From: CAYTPI01 sp964439625
GTDB taxonomy: Bacteria > Chloroflexota > Anaerolineae > Aggregatilineales > UBA3940
Length of the DNA: 39,047 bases
Reading direction: 5' to 3'
Assembly: GCA_964439625.1 (NCBI GenBank)
Contig: CAYTPI010000027.1
Span: forward strand, 1 to 39,047
Shown here: one piece after another, positions 6,232 to 15,808 of the stretch
How positions within the stretch are numbered: position 1 is the stretch's first letter
How the letters are laid out: each line of letters opens with the position of its first letter
Program-made: the position numbers and the translations under genes
Notes under the pieces: model-generated
What the model saw: only the letters and a program-made list of their open reading frames with translations
Database searches by the model: none
Told to the model about the DNA's origin: nothing

Positions 6232-8430
6232 ATGGAGATTGTCACAGGCATCGTCAAAAGAATCACATATTACAGTGAAGAGTCGGGCTACCATGTGTTA
6301 CGGATGGAGCCAGAGCGCCCCGCTGATATCTATAGTAACCTCGACGAAAAGGGACTGCTCACTGTGGTCGGCTCGATGCCAGAGGTCATCCCCGGTGAAG
6401 TACTCATCTGTGAGGGTAAGTGGGATCGGCACCCCGACCACGGTGTCCAGTTCTCTGCACAACGAGTCAAGCGTACCTACCCGACGACACTCAACGGTAT
6501 AGAGCAATACCTCAGTCACAAAATCAAGGGAATTGGGCCTAAAACTGCGGAAGCAATCGTCGAGACGTTCCGCGAAAACACGTTAATTGTGCTTGATGAA
6601 GACCCTGAGCAGCTATATGATATCGATGGTATCGGCAGCGCTAAGATCAAGAGCATCATTCGCCAGTGGAAAGAACAACGCCACCAAAGGCGGCTTTCCC
6701 TCTCGATGGAAAGCTATGGAATCACCGGGAAGCTAGCGCACAAAATCATTGACACATATGGCAACGATACAATCGACCAACTCCAGACTGACCCCTATCG
6801 TCTAGCACAGGACATTTCTGGTATTGGTTTTCGCACCGCGGATCAGATTGCCCGACAGGTTGGACTTCCCGCAAACCATCCATCCCGCTTAGAGGCAGGC
6901 ATTGCACATGCGCTGTCTCAGGCAGAAAATAACGGTCATCTCTACCTCCCCGAAGAAGAACTTGCCCAGACGGCTGCTGAACTGCTGGATGTTACAACAG
7001 AGGAAACGAAACAGGCGATCTACCGTACCGAAAACCTTGGCTTGGTAATTGTTGAGCAAAACCCTAAGGGCTACCCTGCCGTCTACCTACCGCTTAACTA
7101 TCATTCAGAGCGCGGCGTTGCGCGTAGTGTCGCTCGCTTGATGGATTATCAATCCTCTCGTTTGAAAGCTCCCTTCGGTGAATGGCGGCATATGGTCGAT
7201 GCCGCTGTTAACAGCGCTGACATTGAACTTTCTCTCTTGCAACGCAACGCTATTGAGTCTGCCTTGACGAATAAAGTTAGCGTTTTGACGGGTGGCCCCG
7301 GTACGGGCAAAACAACCACACTACGCATTCTAATTAAAGTGCTATTATCAAACCACATCACGTTCTCACTGGCCTCACCGACAGGCCGTGCCGCTAAGCG
7401 CCTCGCTGAAGCGACGGGTTTCCCAGCGAAAACGATTCATCGACTACTAGGATTCTCTCCACGCGATGGTTTTCTGGCAAACGAAGATAATCCACTGCCA
7501 ACAGACTTCATCATCATTGACGAAGCCTCTATGCTTGATGCGGTCTTGGCTTATGCTCTGTTCCGAGCAGTTGATGTTCGCTCACATATTTTATTGGTCG
7601 GTGATGTTGACCAGTTGCCAAGTGTGGGGGCGGGTAACGTCCTAAAAGATATTATCGATTCTAATCAGGTCACGGTGACGCGCTTGAACGCCATCTTTAG
7701 ACAGGCGGCTGATAGTTTCATTGTGCACAATGCACACCGGATTAATCAGGGAGAGATGCCTGACTTTGGCGACCATATCGAGGATTTCTTCCTCTTCAAA
7801 ATTGCTGATGACCCACAACGTGCTGCGGATTTAGTTGTTGATATTGTCCAGCGCCGAGTGCCGCAGCGCTTTGGCTACGATCCTTTTAGGGATATTCAAG
7901 TGTTAGTACCGATGTATCGTGGTGAAGCAGGTGTATCAGCGCTGAACGCACGCTTGCAACAAGCACTTAATCCGAAAGGCCGAGCAGCCGAGCAGCGCTT
8001 TGACGGGGTCACGACTTTCCGTGCTGGGGATAAAGTGCTGCAAACGCGCAATAATTATGAGAAAGACGTCTTTAACGGCGATGTCGGGCGCATCAAACAG
8101 TTTAATAAAGATAGCTCAATGGTGGTCAACTTTGAAGGGCTATTAGTGGACTACAAATCAGATGAAGCTCGCAGTGAATTAATTCATGCCTATGCCATGA
8201 GCGTTCACCGCTCACAAGGTAGTGAATACCCCGTCGTCGTGATGCCGATGCTGACCCAGCACTACATGTTGTTGCAACGTAACTTACTCTACACTGCAAT
8301 CACCCGAGCACGTAAAATCGCTGTACTTGTCGGGTCAGATAAAGCCATCGGGATGGCAGTTCGTAACAATAAAGAAGCGATGCGCTATACGGCCTTGGCT
8401 CAGCGTATGCGCGGTGAAATCACTATGTAG
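6232..8430 (+). CDS. recD2: RecD2-type ATP-dependent DNA helicase
   Basis: A 732-residue SF1B 5'-3' helicase of the RecD2 class, which works without RecBC. The N-terminal OB-like region is followed by helix-hairpin-helix segments (GIGPKTAEAIV, DIDGIGSAKIKSI, DISGIGFRTADQIA, about 95-210). Walker A is GGPGTGKT (354-361) and Walker B is FIIIDEAS with D430/E431. Later come GDVDQLPSVGAGNVL, an Arg-containing IFRQA motif, HRSQGSEYP and LLYTAITRARK as motif VI. Length is normal for RecD2. It is divergent from rdgB with only 54 bp between the two starts, so the promoters must be compact or overlapping. It probably serves DNA repair or replication restart. Confidence 0.95.
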   Translation: MEIVTGIVKRITYYSEESGYHVLRMEPERPADIYSNLDEKGLLTVVGSMPEVIPGEVLICEGKWDRHPDHGVQFSAQRVKRTYPTTLNGIEQYLSHKIKGIGPKTAEAIVETFRENTLIVLDEDPEQLYDIDGIGSAKIKSIIRQWKEQRHQRRLSLSMESYGITGKLAHKIIDTYGNDTIDQLQTDPYRLAQDISGIGFRTADQIARQVGLPANHPSRLEAGIAHALSQAENNGHLYLPEEELAQTAAELLDVTTEETKQAIYRTENLGLVIVEQNPKGYPAVYLPLNYHSERGVARSVARLMDYQSSRLKAPFGEWRHMVDAAVNSADIELSLLQRNAIESALTNKVSVLTGGPGTGKTTTLRILIKVLLSNHITFSLASPTGRAAKRLAEATGFPAKTIHRLLGFSPRDGFLANEDNPLPTDFIIIDEASMLDAVLAYALFRAVDVRSHILLVGDVDQLPSVGAGNVLKDIIDSNQVTVTRLNAIFRQAADSFIVHNAHRINQGEMPDFGDHIEDFFLFKIADDPQRAADLVVDIVQRRVPQRFGYDPFRDIQVLVPMYRGEAGVSALNARLQQALNPKGRAAEQRFDGVTTFRAGDKVLQTRNNYEKDVFNGDVGRIKQFNKDSSMVVNFEGLLVDYKSDEARSELIHAYAMSVHRSQGSEYPVVVMPMLTQHYMLLQRNLLYTAITRARKIAVLVGSDKAIGMAVRNNKEAMRYTALAQRMRGEITM

Positions 8431-8435
8431 CATGC

Positions 8436-9452
8436 CTAGTCAATGCCATTTTCCACAACTTCTTGCACTTCATTGCTTTTTCCATTCCCATTTTCTCGGT
8501 AGAGGAATTGGTCTAGTTTACGTGTATGGTGCATTCCCTCTGGCATAAAGAAACGCGTCGTTGGGTAAGCAAACTGAATATCATCGCGTGCTGCAAAGCG
8601 ATCCAATGTTTCTTCCCAGATAGCCTGCTGCGTACCGCGTTTCATCCGCGGCCCACACAAGTAGCGTACTGTCAGCAGAATACCATCTTCGACGACGCTG
8701 GTGTAGACAATCGGTGCTAACGAACTGTAGCGAATTGGGTAGCGTTTAGTCGCTTCTTCTAGACCATCATGCGCCGTCTCGATATATGGATCGTCGACTC
8801 TGTCAGCAACCTGTTTTAGGATGTGTTTGGCCTCACGCCAGTTACTTTCAAATGTCAACTTGACCTTGATTTCATTCCAGATGTAGCCGATGCCGCTGCT
8901 GTAGTTGACCAAGTTTTCCTTGAAAATTTGCTGGTTCGGAATGAACAAAATGCGCCCAGTGCTCTGGTCGGCATCGACCCACTCGCCAATCTCTAGCAAC
9001 ACAATCTGAAAAACACCCCGGTCAATGACATCTCCCCGCACGTCGGATAATTCAATACGATCCCCAACATCAAAGGGGCTTTTAACAAGAATATAGATCC
9101 ATGCAGCGACGTTTGTCAGTGGGGCGCTCAAGGCAACTGCAACACCAGCACCTGCTAGGCCGACAACAGTTGCAAGCGAGCCAAACGCTTGTGACCAAAT
9201 AGAGCCGACCATTAAAAATCCAATGCCGTAAATTATATAATTGGCTGTCCTCCGCCATTTGAAGCGCACATTGACGTCACCAACATTACGATACAAAATG
9301 CGCATAACAACGGCACGTGTGATGATGATGAATGCAATCACAATGACCGTGAGGATGATCTGGGTGATGAGTTCAACACTCAATAGAGATGTGCTAGATT
9401 CGAATTGTGGAGCCAGAATATCTGTCAATGCGTTTCTAAGCAGGTCAAACAT
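8436..9452 (-). CDS. MscS-family mechanosensitive ion channel
   Basis: A 338-residue inner-membrane channel that releases solutes on hypo-osmotic shock. Hydrophobic segments lie at about 28-52 and 68-90, followed by the Gly/Ala-rich pore helix VVGLAGAGVAVALSAPL (about 96-112). The beta domain has SPFDVGDRIEL and the FIPNQQIF motif typical of MscS, then an alpha/beta C-terminal domain. ATG 9452 has AGGGG upstream. It is convergent with recD2 (5 nt between stops). It is a simple MscS with three membrane helices and no extra sensor domains. Confidence 0.92.
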   Translation of the reverse strand: MFDLLRNALTDILAPQFESSTSLLSVELITQIILTVIVIAFIIITRAVVMRILYRNVGDVNVRFKWRRTANYIIYGIGFLMVGSIWSQAFGSLATVVGLAGAGVAVALSAPLTNVAAWIYILVKSPFDVGDRIELSDVRGDVIDRGVFQIVLLEIGEWVDADQSTGRILFIPNQQIFKENLVNYSSGIGYIWNEIKVKLTFESNWREAKHILKQVADRVDDPYIETAHDGLEEATKRYPIRYSSLAPIVYTSVVEDGILLTVRYLCGPRMKRGTQQAIWEETLDRFAARDDIQFAYPTTRFFMPEGMHHTRKLDQFLYRENGNGKSNEVQEVVENGID

Positions 9453-9716
9453 GCAGTGTAACCCCTGACTATGTTCATTTCGACTTTCGCAACGGTTAGT
9501 ATAGCCTGATCATAAGTAAGTTACGATGCATCTGGCCACTGGCTGAGAGTCATTTCTCAATAAGAACAGTTTGTGTGATGCCTACGAATTATCATGTACC
9601 ATTAAGCGTATTCTTCGTCAGATAACGGCATCTATCAATTCATCCCATTTCTCGTGACGTTTTAGATTATTTTGTCTTAGATCAGCTCGGGCCATCACAG
9701 AGGAATTATTTAAACA

Positions 9717-11381
9717 ATGTCTAAAGTCGATCTCAAACTATACTGCCCCGCATGCGGCTACACCGAATTGTACACACGTCTGCTCGTTAGTTGTCCAGAC
9801 TGTGGCGAAAACTATATTGATGTTATCTATGACATCAAGGAGCCACTCAACTGGCCCGAGGCTCTCGCTGATCGTGATCAGACAATGTGGCGCTACCATG
9901 AACTGCTACCCATTCATGAGCAAGCTGATATTGTTACGATGGGCGAGGGCTACACCCCGCTGATTCACTCCGAAAACCTCGGTGCCATGTTAGGCTTGAA
10001 GCACCTGTATATCAAAGATGAGCGCCAGGGGCCGACTGGCTCTTTTAAGGATCGGCAAGCATCGGTTGCGATCTCCACCTTAAAGAAGTTTGGCATTCAG
10101 GATGTCGTCGTGGCGAGCACCGGTAACGTCGCTATTGCGTACTCAGCATATGCTGCCCGTGCGCGAATCAAACTTGTGGCTTTTACGATCAGTTCCGTTC
10201 CGCCAGAAAAAATGCGCGAAGTAATGATCTATGGTACCGAACTCGTCAAAGTGACGGGAACATATAACCAAGCCAAACAGGTTGCTGCCCAATTTGCGAA
10301 AAGTAAAAATATTTTCCTCGACCGCGGCGTCCGCAACATCGCAGCTAAAGAAGCCATGAAGACAATCGCTTACGAGACGGCTGAGCAGCTTGGCAAAATT
10401 TACGGCCCATCTGAGGCGGGTACACCTTGGCGCTCACCAGACTGGTACATTCAAGCTGTAAGTGGTGGGCTCGGCCCAGTTGGTGTAGTCAAGGGTTTCC
10501 ACGAACTGCGTGAATTTGGCCTAAGCGACAAAATCCCGAAGATCGGTGCGATGCAATCGGCGGGCTGCGACCCAATGGTACGGGCATGGCGTGAAGATCG
10601 TGATGAAGCAGCCCCGGTGATGCAGCCGACCACCCGGATCGCAACTGTCGCCACAGACGTTCCTGGTCTAGCTTACGGCATCCTACGCCAGCACATGAAC
10701 GAGTATGGTGGCGTGTTTGAATCAGTCACGGACGAAGAGGCTTACCAAGTCTTAAAGCAAATCGCACAGCTCGATGGTTTTTCTGTTGAACCAGCAACAG
10801 CCATTGCCTTTGCTGGCTTGATCAAACTTGTACGACAAGGAATGCTCCACCCTGACGAAATTATTGTACTCAATGCAACCGGGCATACCTTCCCGGTTGA
10901 AAAGCATTTGCTCGGTGATGACCTGATCAGGGATGTTGACGTTTCTACAGCGCGTGCAGAGGTGCCAAGCGAAGGCTTACTGACTGCCTTACAGACTGTT
11001 GATCAGGCTGTTTCACGGGTCGTTGTTATTGAAGATGATCGGGGTGCATCTAAGTTGATGACGCGCATTCTTCAAGCTAACGGCATCAAGGAAGTGCACC
11101 AGGCTTTTGACGGGCGCGCCGGTATTGAGATGGTACAGCAAATGAAGCCTGACTTAATCGTCCTTGACCTAATGATGCCAGAGCTTGACGGTTTCGGCGT
11201 GCTCGACTGGCTTAAGAGCCAAGAGCGCCTGCGGGATGTCCCTGTGGTTGTCGTTACAGCCAAAGATTTGACCGTTCGTGAGCGCAACCGGCTAAATGGG
11301 CAGGTGCAAGGCTTGTTACAAAAAGGTTCCTTTATCGATGATGATCAACTTGAGGAACTCCTCGGAGAAATACTTGAGTAA
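9717..11381 (+). CDS. Threonine synthase-like PLP enzyme fused to a receiver domain
   Basis: Residues 1-415 form a threonine synthase-type fold-type II PLP enzyme: a zinc ribbon (C10, C13, C26, C29), GEGYTPL, the Schiff-base lysine in GPTGSFKDRQ (K111), STGNVAIAY, a phosphate-binding SGGLGPVG loop and the ATGHTFP end motif. After a short linker, residues about 434-552 are a complete CheY-like receiver with E439/D440/D441, phospho-acceptor D484 in LIVLDLMMP, T514 and K536. The frame is open throughout, so the fusion is not an assembly join. Threonine synthase normally ends near the PLP domain. Phosphorylation could modulate the enzyme, or the enzyme could act as an amino-acid-responsive output (inference). 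Related activities such as cysteate synthase cannot be excluded. GAGGA lies 12 nt before the ATG. No homoserine-pathway genes are adjacent. Confidence 0.88.
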   Translation: MSKVDLKLYCPACGYTELYTRLLVSCPDCGENYIDVIYDIKEPLNWPEALADRDQTMWRYHELLPIHEQADIVTMGEGYTPLIHSENLGAMLGLKHLYIKDERQGPTGSFKDRQASVAISTLKKFGIQDVVVASTGNVAIAYSAYAARARIKLVAFTISSVPPEKMREVMIYGTELVKVTGTYNQAKQVAAQFAKSKNIFLDRGVRNIAAKEAMKTIAYETAEQLGKIYGPSEAGTPWRSPDWYIQAVSGGLGPVGVVKGFHELREFGLSDKIPKIGAMQSAGCDPMVRAWREDRDEAAPVMQPTTRIATVATDVPGLAYGILRQHMNEYGGVFESVTDEEAYQVLKQIAQLDGFSVEPATAIAFAGLIKLVRQGMLHPDEIIVLNATGHTFPVEKHLLGDDLIRDVDVSTARAEVPSEGLLTALQTVDQAVSRVVVIEDDRGASKLMTRILQANGIKEVHQAFDGRAGIEMVQQMKPDLIVLDLMMPELDGFGVLDWLKSQERLRDVPVVVVTAKDLTVRERNRLNGQVQGLLQKGSFIDDDQLEELLGEILE

Positions 11382-11402
11382 ATGCAGTATATCGGTCTGA
11401 TA

Positions 11403-11425
11403 AGCACTCCCATAATTAGGGTGCT
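11403..11425 (+). terminator. Weak hairpin after the threonine synthase-REC gene
   Basis: The 7-bp stem AGCACTC/GGGTGCT with one G-T pair and a 9-nt loop sits 22 nt past the stop codon. It lacks a T tract, so it is only a possible terminator. The remaining space up to 11673 shows a small AACCTT/AAGGTT inverted repeat and an AT-rich run but no gene. Confidence 0.3.
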
Positions 11426-11673
11426 GATAAAATCAACCTCTCATATACGATAGTGTAACCTTGCTTGGAAGGTTAAAAGAAGGTATTTTTTTGGGTAATG
11501 ACAACGTATAACCTAGCTGGCATAGGGAGTGATCTACTAGGTTACTCTCTGATATGTATCAATGGGCTGTCGCAGTAATCTGACCTCACTCGTCGGCCAC
11601 ACCGCCACCTGCATAACGTCTTTCGCCCAACACTTAACCAAAAATCAACGTTATATTAATTCAAGGGCAACCT

Positions 11674-12651
11674 ATGAATGACAATTCCAAACAGCGTGTT
11701 GGAGTCGCGGCTGCATTTCTCGCGCCAATGTTTATGGGGTTCACACCGATCTTCGGACGCTTGGCGATCTCAACCGGCTTGGATGCCTACACACTGGCAG
11801 CGCTGCGAACCTGTGCTGCTGCCGCCTTTTTGTGGGTTTGCTACCTGATCTTCTGGCGCAAGTATATCTATATTTTCCCTGCTGGTTTGATGGGTACCTT
11901 CGCTGTCGGGATGGTAAACGGATTGGGGTCACTGCTGTACTACAATGGCCTACTCCTGTTGAATAATGCCTCTGTCGCCCAGTTGCTTAATATGACCTAT
12001 GTGATCTTCGTGATGCTGTTGACCGCCTTTCTAGGTCGCTCCATTAGCCGGGTTAGTGTTCTTAGGGCTCTGTTAGCCATGTTTGCCATCTATCTTCTTA
12101 CCATCGCTGGTGGTAGCCTTGGCACGATTAAATTGATCGGTGCATTATTGATGATAGGCAGTGCTTTCTTATTCGCACTGCACGTTATCCTCAGTCAACG
12201 TGTGATGTTCGAAATGCCAGCCCCTACGATGACACTTTACGCCCTTACCTGGATGGGCCTCACTGTGTTAGTGGCTCGTATTATCTACGGTTTCTTTTTT
12301 GAATTACCTGTCGGGCCATCAATTCCAGTCGGTTGGTGGTATCTTGGCGGTCTAGCCTTTGTAACAGCCCTCTCTCGTTTGATGCTCTTTACGGGTGTGC
12401 GGCAGGTTGGTGGCTTACAAGCCCTGTTGTTGAACATGGCAGAAGTCGGCGTAACGTTGTTGATGGGCTTTCTACTCCTAAGCGAAACACTGACCATGAT
12501 CCAATGGGTCGGTGTACTCGTATTGGTACTCAGTGTCTTGTTGGCTCGCTGGGATACAGGCATTCGTGATAAGACCAATGTGTCACAACAGAGGTCGAAA
12601 CAAGCTGCCGCGGCAATGGCTACTGTGAAGTCAGAGTTTACGCCGAGTTAG
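11674..12651 (+). CDS. EamA/DMT-family membrane transporter
   Basis: A 325-residue protein with about ten hydrophobic helices arranged as two EamA repeats. Repeat one starts at FMGFTPIFGRLAI and contains NGLGSLLYYNGLLLLNNASVAQLL. Repeat two ends with GLQALLLNMAEVGVTLLMGFLLLSE-like residues split across two helices, followed by MIQWVGVLVLVLSVLLA. Members of this family export metabolites such as amino acids or nucleosides, but the substrate cannot be read from sequence. An AAGGG lies just upstream of the ATG. It is monocistronic as far as visible. The tail after residue 300 is polar and probably cytoplasmic. Confidence 0.88.
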   Translation: MNDNSKQRVGVAAAFLAPMFMGFTPIFGRLAISTGLDAYTLAALRTCAAAAFLWVCYLIFWRKYIYIFPAGLMGTFAVGMVNGLGSLLYYNGLLLLNNASVAQLLNMTYVIFVMLLTAFLGRSISRVSVLRALLAMFAIYLLTIAGGSLGTIKLIGALLMIGSAFLFALHVILSQRVMFEMPAPTMTLYALTWMGLTVLVARIIYGFFFELPVGPSIPVGWWYLGGLAFVTALSRLMLFTGVRQVGGLQALLLNMAEVGVTLLMGFLLLSETLTMIQWVGVLVLVLSVLLARWDTGIRDKTNVSQQRSKQAAAAMATVKSEFTPS

Positions 12652-12729
12652 CAACGGTATTTCTAACTAAATTTTGCTGGTATTTCGACTGTGCTAGCTT
12701 TACACTTAAGCCAATTAACATATCCGTTC

Positions 12730-12742
12730 CTCCTAGAAGGAG
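12730..12742 (+). promoter_or_regulatory. Shine-Dalgarno hairpin in front of dps
   Basis: CTCCT-AGA-AGGAG forms a 5-bp stem with a 3-nt loop that pairs the ribosome-binding AGGAG, six nt before the ATG, with an upstream CTCCT. Such a stem could damp translation or act as a simple thermosensor. It is short, so it may also be chance. Confidence 0.35.
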
Positions 12743-12748
12743 TTCTCT

Positions 12749-13243
12749 ATGGAAACAAAGACAAGTCGTTTGCATCGTACGCGCCACGATCTACCAGAAG
12801 AAGCCCGTGCCCAACTGGTTGACATGCTCAACCAACATATTGCCGACCTCGCGGACCTGCACAGCCAAACCAAGCAAGCACACTGGAATGTAAAGGGGAT
12901 GGAATTTTTTACCTTGCACACTTTATTTGATGAACTGGCTGCTGGCTTGATTGACTTTGTCGATATGAATGCAGAGCGGGTTACTGCATTGGGCGGCGGC
13001 GCAATGGGCACCGTCCGGATGGCAGCGGAAAACTCTCGCCTTGACGAATTTCCAGATGATCTGGTTGACGGTCGCGGCTTTGTTGAAGCTCTTGTTGAAC
13101 GCTACAGCACCTACGGTGGCTACGTCCGTGATGCAATTCTTCAAGCAGAAGACCTGAGCGACATGGATACGGCTGATCTCTTTACCGAGGTCTCGCGTGA
13201 AATTGACAAAAACTTGTACTTTCTCGAAGCGCACCTGCGTTAA
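12749..13243 (+). CDS. dps: Dps-family ferritin-like DNA/iron protection protein
   Basis: A 164-residue member of the Dps dodecamer family, which oxidises Fe(II) with peroxide and stores it, and often shields DNA in starvation. The ferroxidase ligands are all present with canonical spacing: H45 in AHWNVKG, H57, D61, D72 and E76 in DMNAER. These match the H51/H63/D67/D78/E82 pattern of the E. coli protein. The N-terminal tail has several Arg and Lys residues (RLHRTRH), which could aid DNA contact. It has its own strong ribosome site and is followed by an intrinsic terminator, so it looks monocistronic. Confidence 0.96.
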   Translation: METKTSRLHRTRHDLPEEARAQLVDMLNQHIADLADLHSQTKQAHWNVKGMEFFTLHTLFDELAAGLIDFVDMNAERVTALGGGAMGTVRMAAENSRLDEFPDDLVDGRGFVEALVERYSTYGGYVRDAILQAEDLSDMDTADLFTEVSREIDKNLYFLEAHLR

Positions 13244-13265
13244 GTGCGTAGACAGCAGCAGAACA

Positions 13266-13295
13266 GGCAGCACGCTTGTGCTGTCTCTTTTATTT
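13266..13295 (+). terminator. Intrinsic terminator after dps
   Basis: GGCAGCAC/GTGCTGTC pair over 8 bp with one G-T pair around a GCTT loop, followed by TCTTTTATTT. It lies 22 nt past the dps stop and overlaps the last codons of the convergent permease gene. Only the plus strand shows the T tract. Confidence 0.8.
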
Positions 13296-15740
13296 CACCC
13301 AAACAGGTTTGAACCCTGATGATGTGATTAACCGTGATTTGCTCGTCTTGGTGTCAGTTAAGGCTAAATAATAGTGCTTGCCTTCTGTAATAAACCAAGA
13401 CGTAATCAGATAGCGTCCATCAGCAGACCAAACTGGTTCATAGTGATTGGCCTCTGGGGGAGCAGACAACATCTGTGCCCCTGTGCCGTCTGGTTGAAGT
13501 AGCCAGACCTCATCTGCTAGACTGCCTTCTGCTCGCCGAATGACCGCTATCTGTTCGCCATTTGGTGACCAAGCCGCAAACAAATCTTCAGTGCCACTAT
13601 CTCGCGTTAGGTTGACCGAAGCGCCCGAACCAACATTCAGCACATACAGATGGCTCAAGCGCAAATCGCCCGAATAGTCAGTATAGAGCAGCGTTTGGCT
13701 ATCTGATGACCAGGCGACGACGTCGCGCTCGCCATTACCGATTCGATACTGTTGCCCAGTGCTATATCCCTCGACCGTGATCTGCGTTGCTCCCGGAATA
13801 ACATAGGCCAGCCATTCTGCATCTGGTGAGAGGCGCGGCAGTAAACTGGGCACGGCATTGTTTTCAAAGACAGGGTCAACGCGCCCCCTAGCGACATCAA
13901 CTGTTTGCAGTACCGATAACTGCTGCCGAGTCGGGTCGGACTGGTCAACCCATTCAACCAACAGGGACTCACCATTTGGGTGGAACTGCCCAGCACGACA
14001 GAGCGCATCGATGCAGTCGAGTAACTGACGCGGCTCCGACTGCCACCCCCGAATCGCCATCACTTGCAACGTATCAACTTCATCCAAGCGAACGCTAAAT
14101 GCAACCATTTGATGATTTGCTGAGACTACTAAACTAGTAATCCTTTGCTGAAAATCCGTCAGACGTTGGACTTTGCCTGTTGGCAGATCATAGCCATACA
14201 GTTGACCATCCTTATCACTGATAAAGACAACATCCGGCTCGCGGTCGATTGTCTCCGCCATAGACTGCGCCAGCCCAACTGCTGGAGAGGCAGCCACAAC
14301 CGACACCACGTCCATATTCTTTGCGATCAAAACAACCCCTAGCAGAATTACAATGATGGCACTCAGCATCGGCAATACCGGAGCAAAACGCTCGAACCCT
14401 TCGAAGCGCTGAACGAAGGAACGTCCACGCACCATCGCCAGACCAATCAGGATTAGGACGACGGCTAACCCAAGGCTAAAAGCCACCGTCATTGTGAGAC
14501 CAAGGATCAATCGATTGATGGCAGTCGCCACAAGTAAGATCGCAACGGCATCTGGGCAGGGCACCAACCCACCACTGACGCCAAGGCCCGCCAATGATTT
14601 CCAACTGAGCGTAGGCTTATTGCTCAAGGTGTTGGTCAATGGAATAGCGGACTCAACGGTAATTGATTTACCGATTGAGATCGTCTGTGGCTGGCTTGCA
14701 CCGCTGACTGCTAACGCCAACTGTGGCTGTGGTGCGGACTGGTGCCGCCTAACAGCACTGAAACCCACCCAGCGCTGACGTAAAATCACTAAGCCAAATA
14801 CAACGATGAGTACCCCGGAGGTAAGCTCAAGCAGAGGCAGGGCAGTTGTTGGCGCAAAGAACTGAGTTGCAGTTAGTGCGAGTACACCAAAGACAATCAC
14901 TGAGCCTGTGTGCGTCAGAGTAACGATAGCCCCTAATGCAACAGCATGCTGCGGCGTCCCCTGTGACCCAACTAAATAGGCACCGACCATCGCCTTGCCG
15001 TGTCCAGGCGTCAAGGCATGCACCGCACCCAGCAGCACAGAAACAAATAGGGCAGTCAGGTAGAACCATGCCGAAGTACCCTCGCTACCAATCAATGATG
15101 TCAAGCGTGTGGCAGCTTCACTCTGACCGGGTGCTGTCGTTGAGGCATTCACTTTCGATAATTTGCCGCTGTCCCATGCTGTAAGGCCCTGCTCGAGGGG
15201 GGCAATGGTAAAAACAAGCTGATGGTTGTTCTGTTCAACATCTGTTACGCTGAATGCTGTATCCGCTTCTAGCGTGAACCAATTGGTACTGGCGGATGCC
15301 TCGACGCCATTTGTAACGCGCATTTGCATCCCTTCATCCAAGTTAAGCGGAACAAACATCAGCACTTCGATGCCCTCGCTCCCCAACCAAATCGCCTTTG
15401 ATACTTCAGGGAAGCGCACGGATTGCACCTCGACTGGCACCCGCGTGTCATCCGCGAGATCAACGAAATAGTATGGTGTGTAAATGGTACCCCACGCCGC
15501 TGCTTCGTCCCCGTCAACCAGCGTGTCACCATCTTGATCCGCTTCTGCCCAGACTGTAGGTACCAGCGCTGGGCCAGGATGAAACGACCATAAGATCGAT
15601 AGGCCATCGTCTTCCACTACAATGGTATGCGTCTGGAAGTTCATATCGGCAGGGTGTGCGCTTGTTCTTTGAGTGGGGCCCCACGTCAAAACAATAATGG
15701 CAAGGAAGGCAGCAATTAGGAAGGTACGTCTTTTCGGCAT
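13290..15740 (-). CDS. EF-hand ectodomain - NicO/RcnA metal permease - TolB-like propeller fusion
   Basis: The product has about 816 residues from ATG 15740; a GTG at 15764 would add eight. Numbering here counts from that GTG. A signal peptide (MPKRRTFLIAAFLAII) ends near AHPAD. The ectodomain (about 36-225) contains a canonical calcium EF loop, D76-x-D78-x-D80-x-x-x-D84 with E87. A nickel/cobalt NicO-type permease follows (about 232-485): helix I has the GAVHALTPGHGKAMVGAY signature, then a TLTHTGSVIVFG helix, a cytoplasmic loop, SGGLVPCPDAVAILL and further helices. After residue 505 an extracytoplasmic TolB-like beta-propeller begins (VVFISDKDGQLYGYDL, with repeats such as AAWSPNGEQIAVIRR and PVWSADGRYLITSW). 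NicO proteins are usually 200-380 residues, so the propeller fusion is odd. It may export or import Ni/Co; direction is not determinable. The next gene upstream, 69 nt away on the same strand, is an anchored protein of unknown function. Confidence 0.85.
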   Translation of the reverse strand: MPKRRTFLIAAFLAIIVLTWGPTQRTSAHPADMNFQTHTIVVEDDGLSILWSFHPGPALVPTVWAEADQDGDTLVDGDEAAAWGTIYTPYYFVDLADDTRVPVEVQSVRFPEVSKAIWLGSEGIEVLMFVPLNLDEGMQMRVTNGVEASASTNWFTLEADTAFSVTDVEQNNHQLVFTIAPLEQGLTAWDSGKLSKVNASTTAPGQSEAATRLTSLIGSEGTSAWFYLTALFVSVLLGAVHALTPGHGKAMVGAYLVGSQGTPQHAVALGAIVTLTHTGSVIVFGVLALTATQFFAPTTALPLLELTSGVLIVVFGLVILRQRWVGFSAVRRHQSAPQPQLALAVSGASQPQTISIGKSITVESAIPLTNTLSNKPTLSWKSLAGLGVSGGLVPCPDAVAILLVATAINRLILGLTMTVAFSLGLAVVLILIGLAMVRGRSFVQRFEGFERFAPVLPMLSAIIVILLGVVLIAKNMDVVSVVAASPAVGLAQSMAETIDREPDVVFISDKDGQLYGYDLPTGKVQRLTDFQQRITSLVVSANHQMVAFSVRLDEVDTLQVMAIRGWQSEPRQLLDCIDALCRAGQFHPNGESLLVEWVDQSDPTRQQLSVLQTVDVARGRVDPVFENNAVPSLLPRLSPDAEWLAYVIPGATQITVEGYSTGQQYRIGNGERDVVAWSSDSQTLLYTDYSGDLRLSHLYVLNVGSGASVNLTRDSGTEDLFAAWSPNGEQIAVIRRAEGSLADEVWLLQPDGTGAQMLSAPPEANHYEPVWSADGRYLITSWFITEGKHYYLALTDTKTSKSRLITSSGFKPVWVK

Positions 15741-15808
15741 TGGTAATATTGAGGCATTCGGCACACAGGTAGCGCTAGTGTCGCACAGACTATTGGATCA
15801 GCGCAACA

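Noticed and set aside
6178..6294. Longer N-terminus for RdgB
   Set aside because: The 39 extra residues resemble no RdgB and would overlap the recD2 start.
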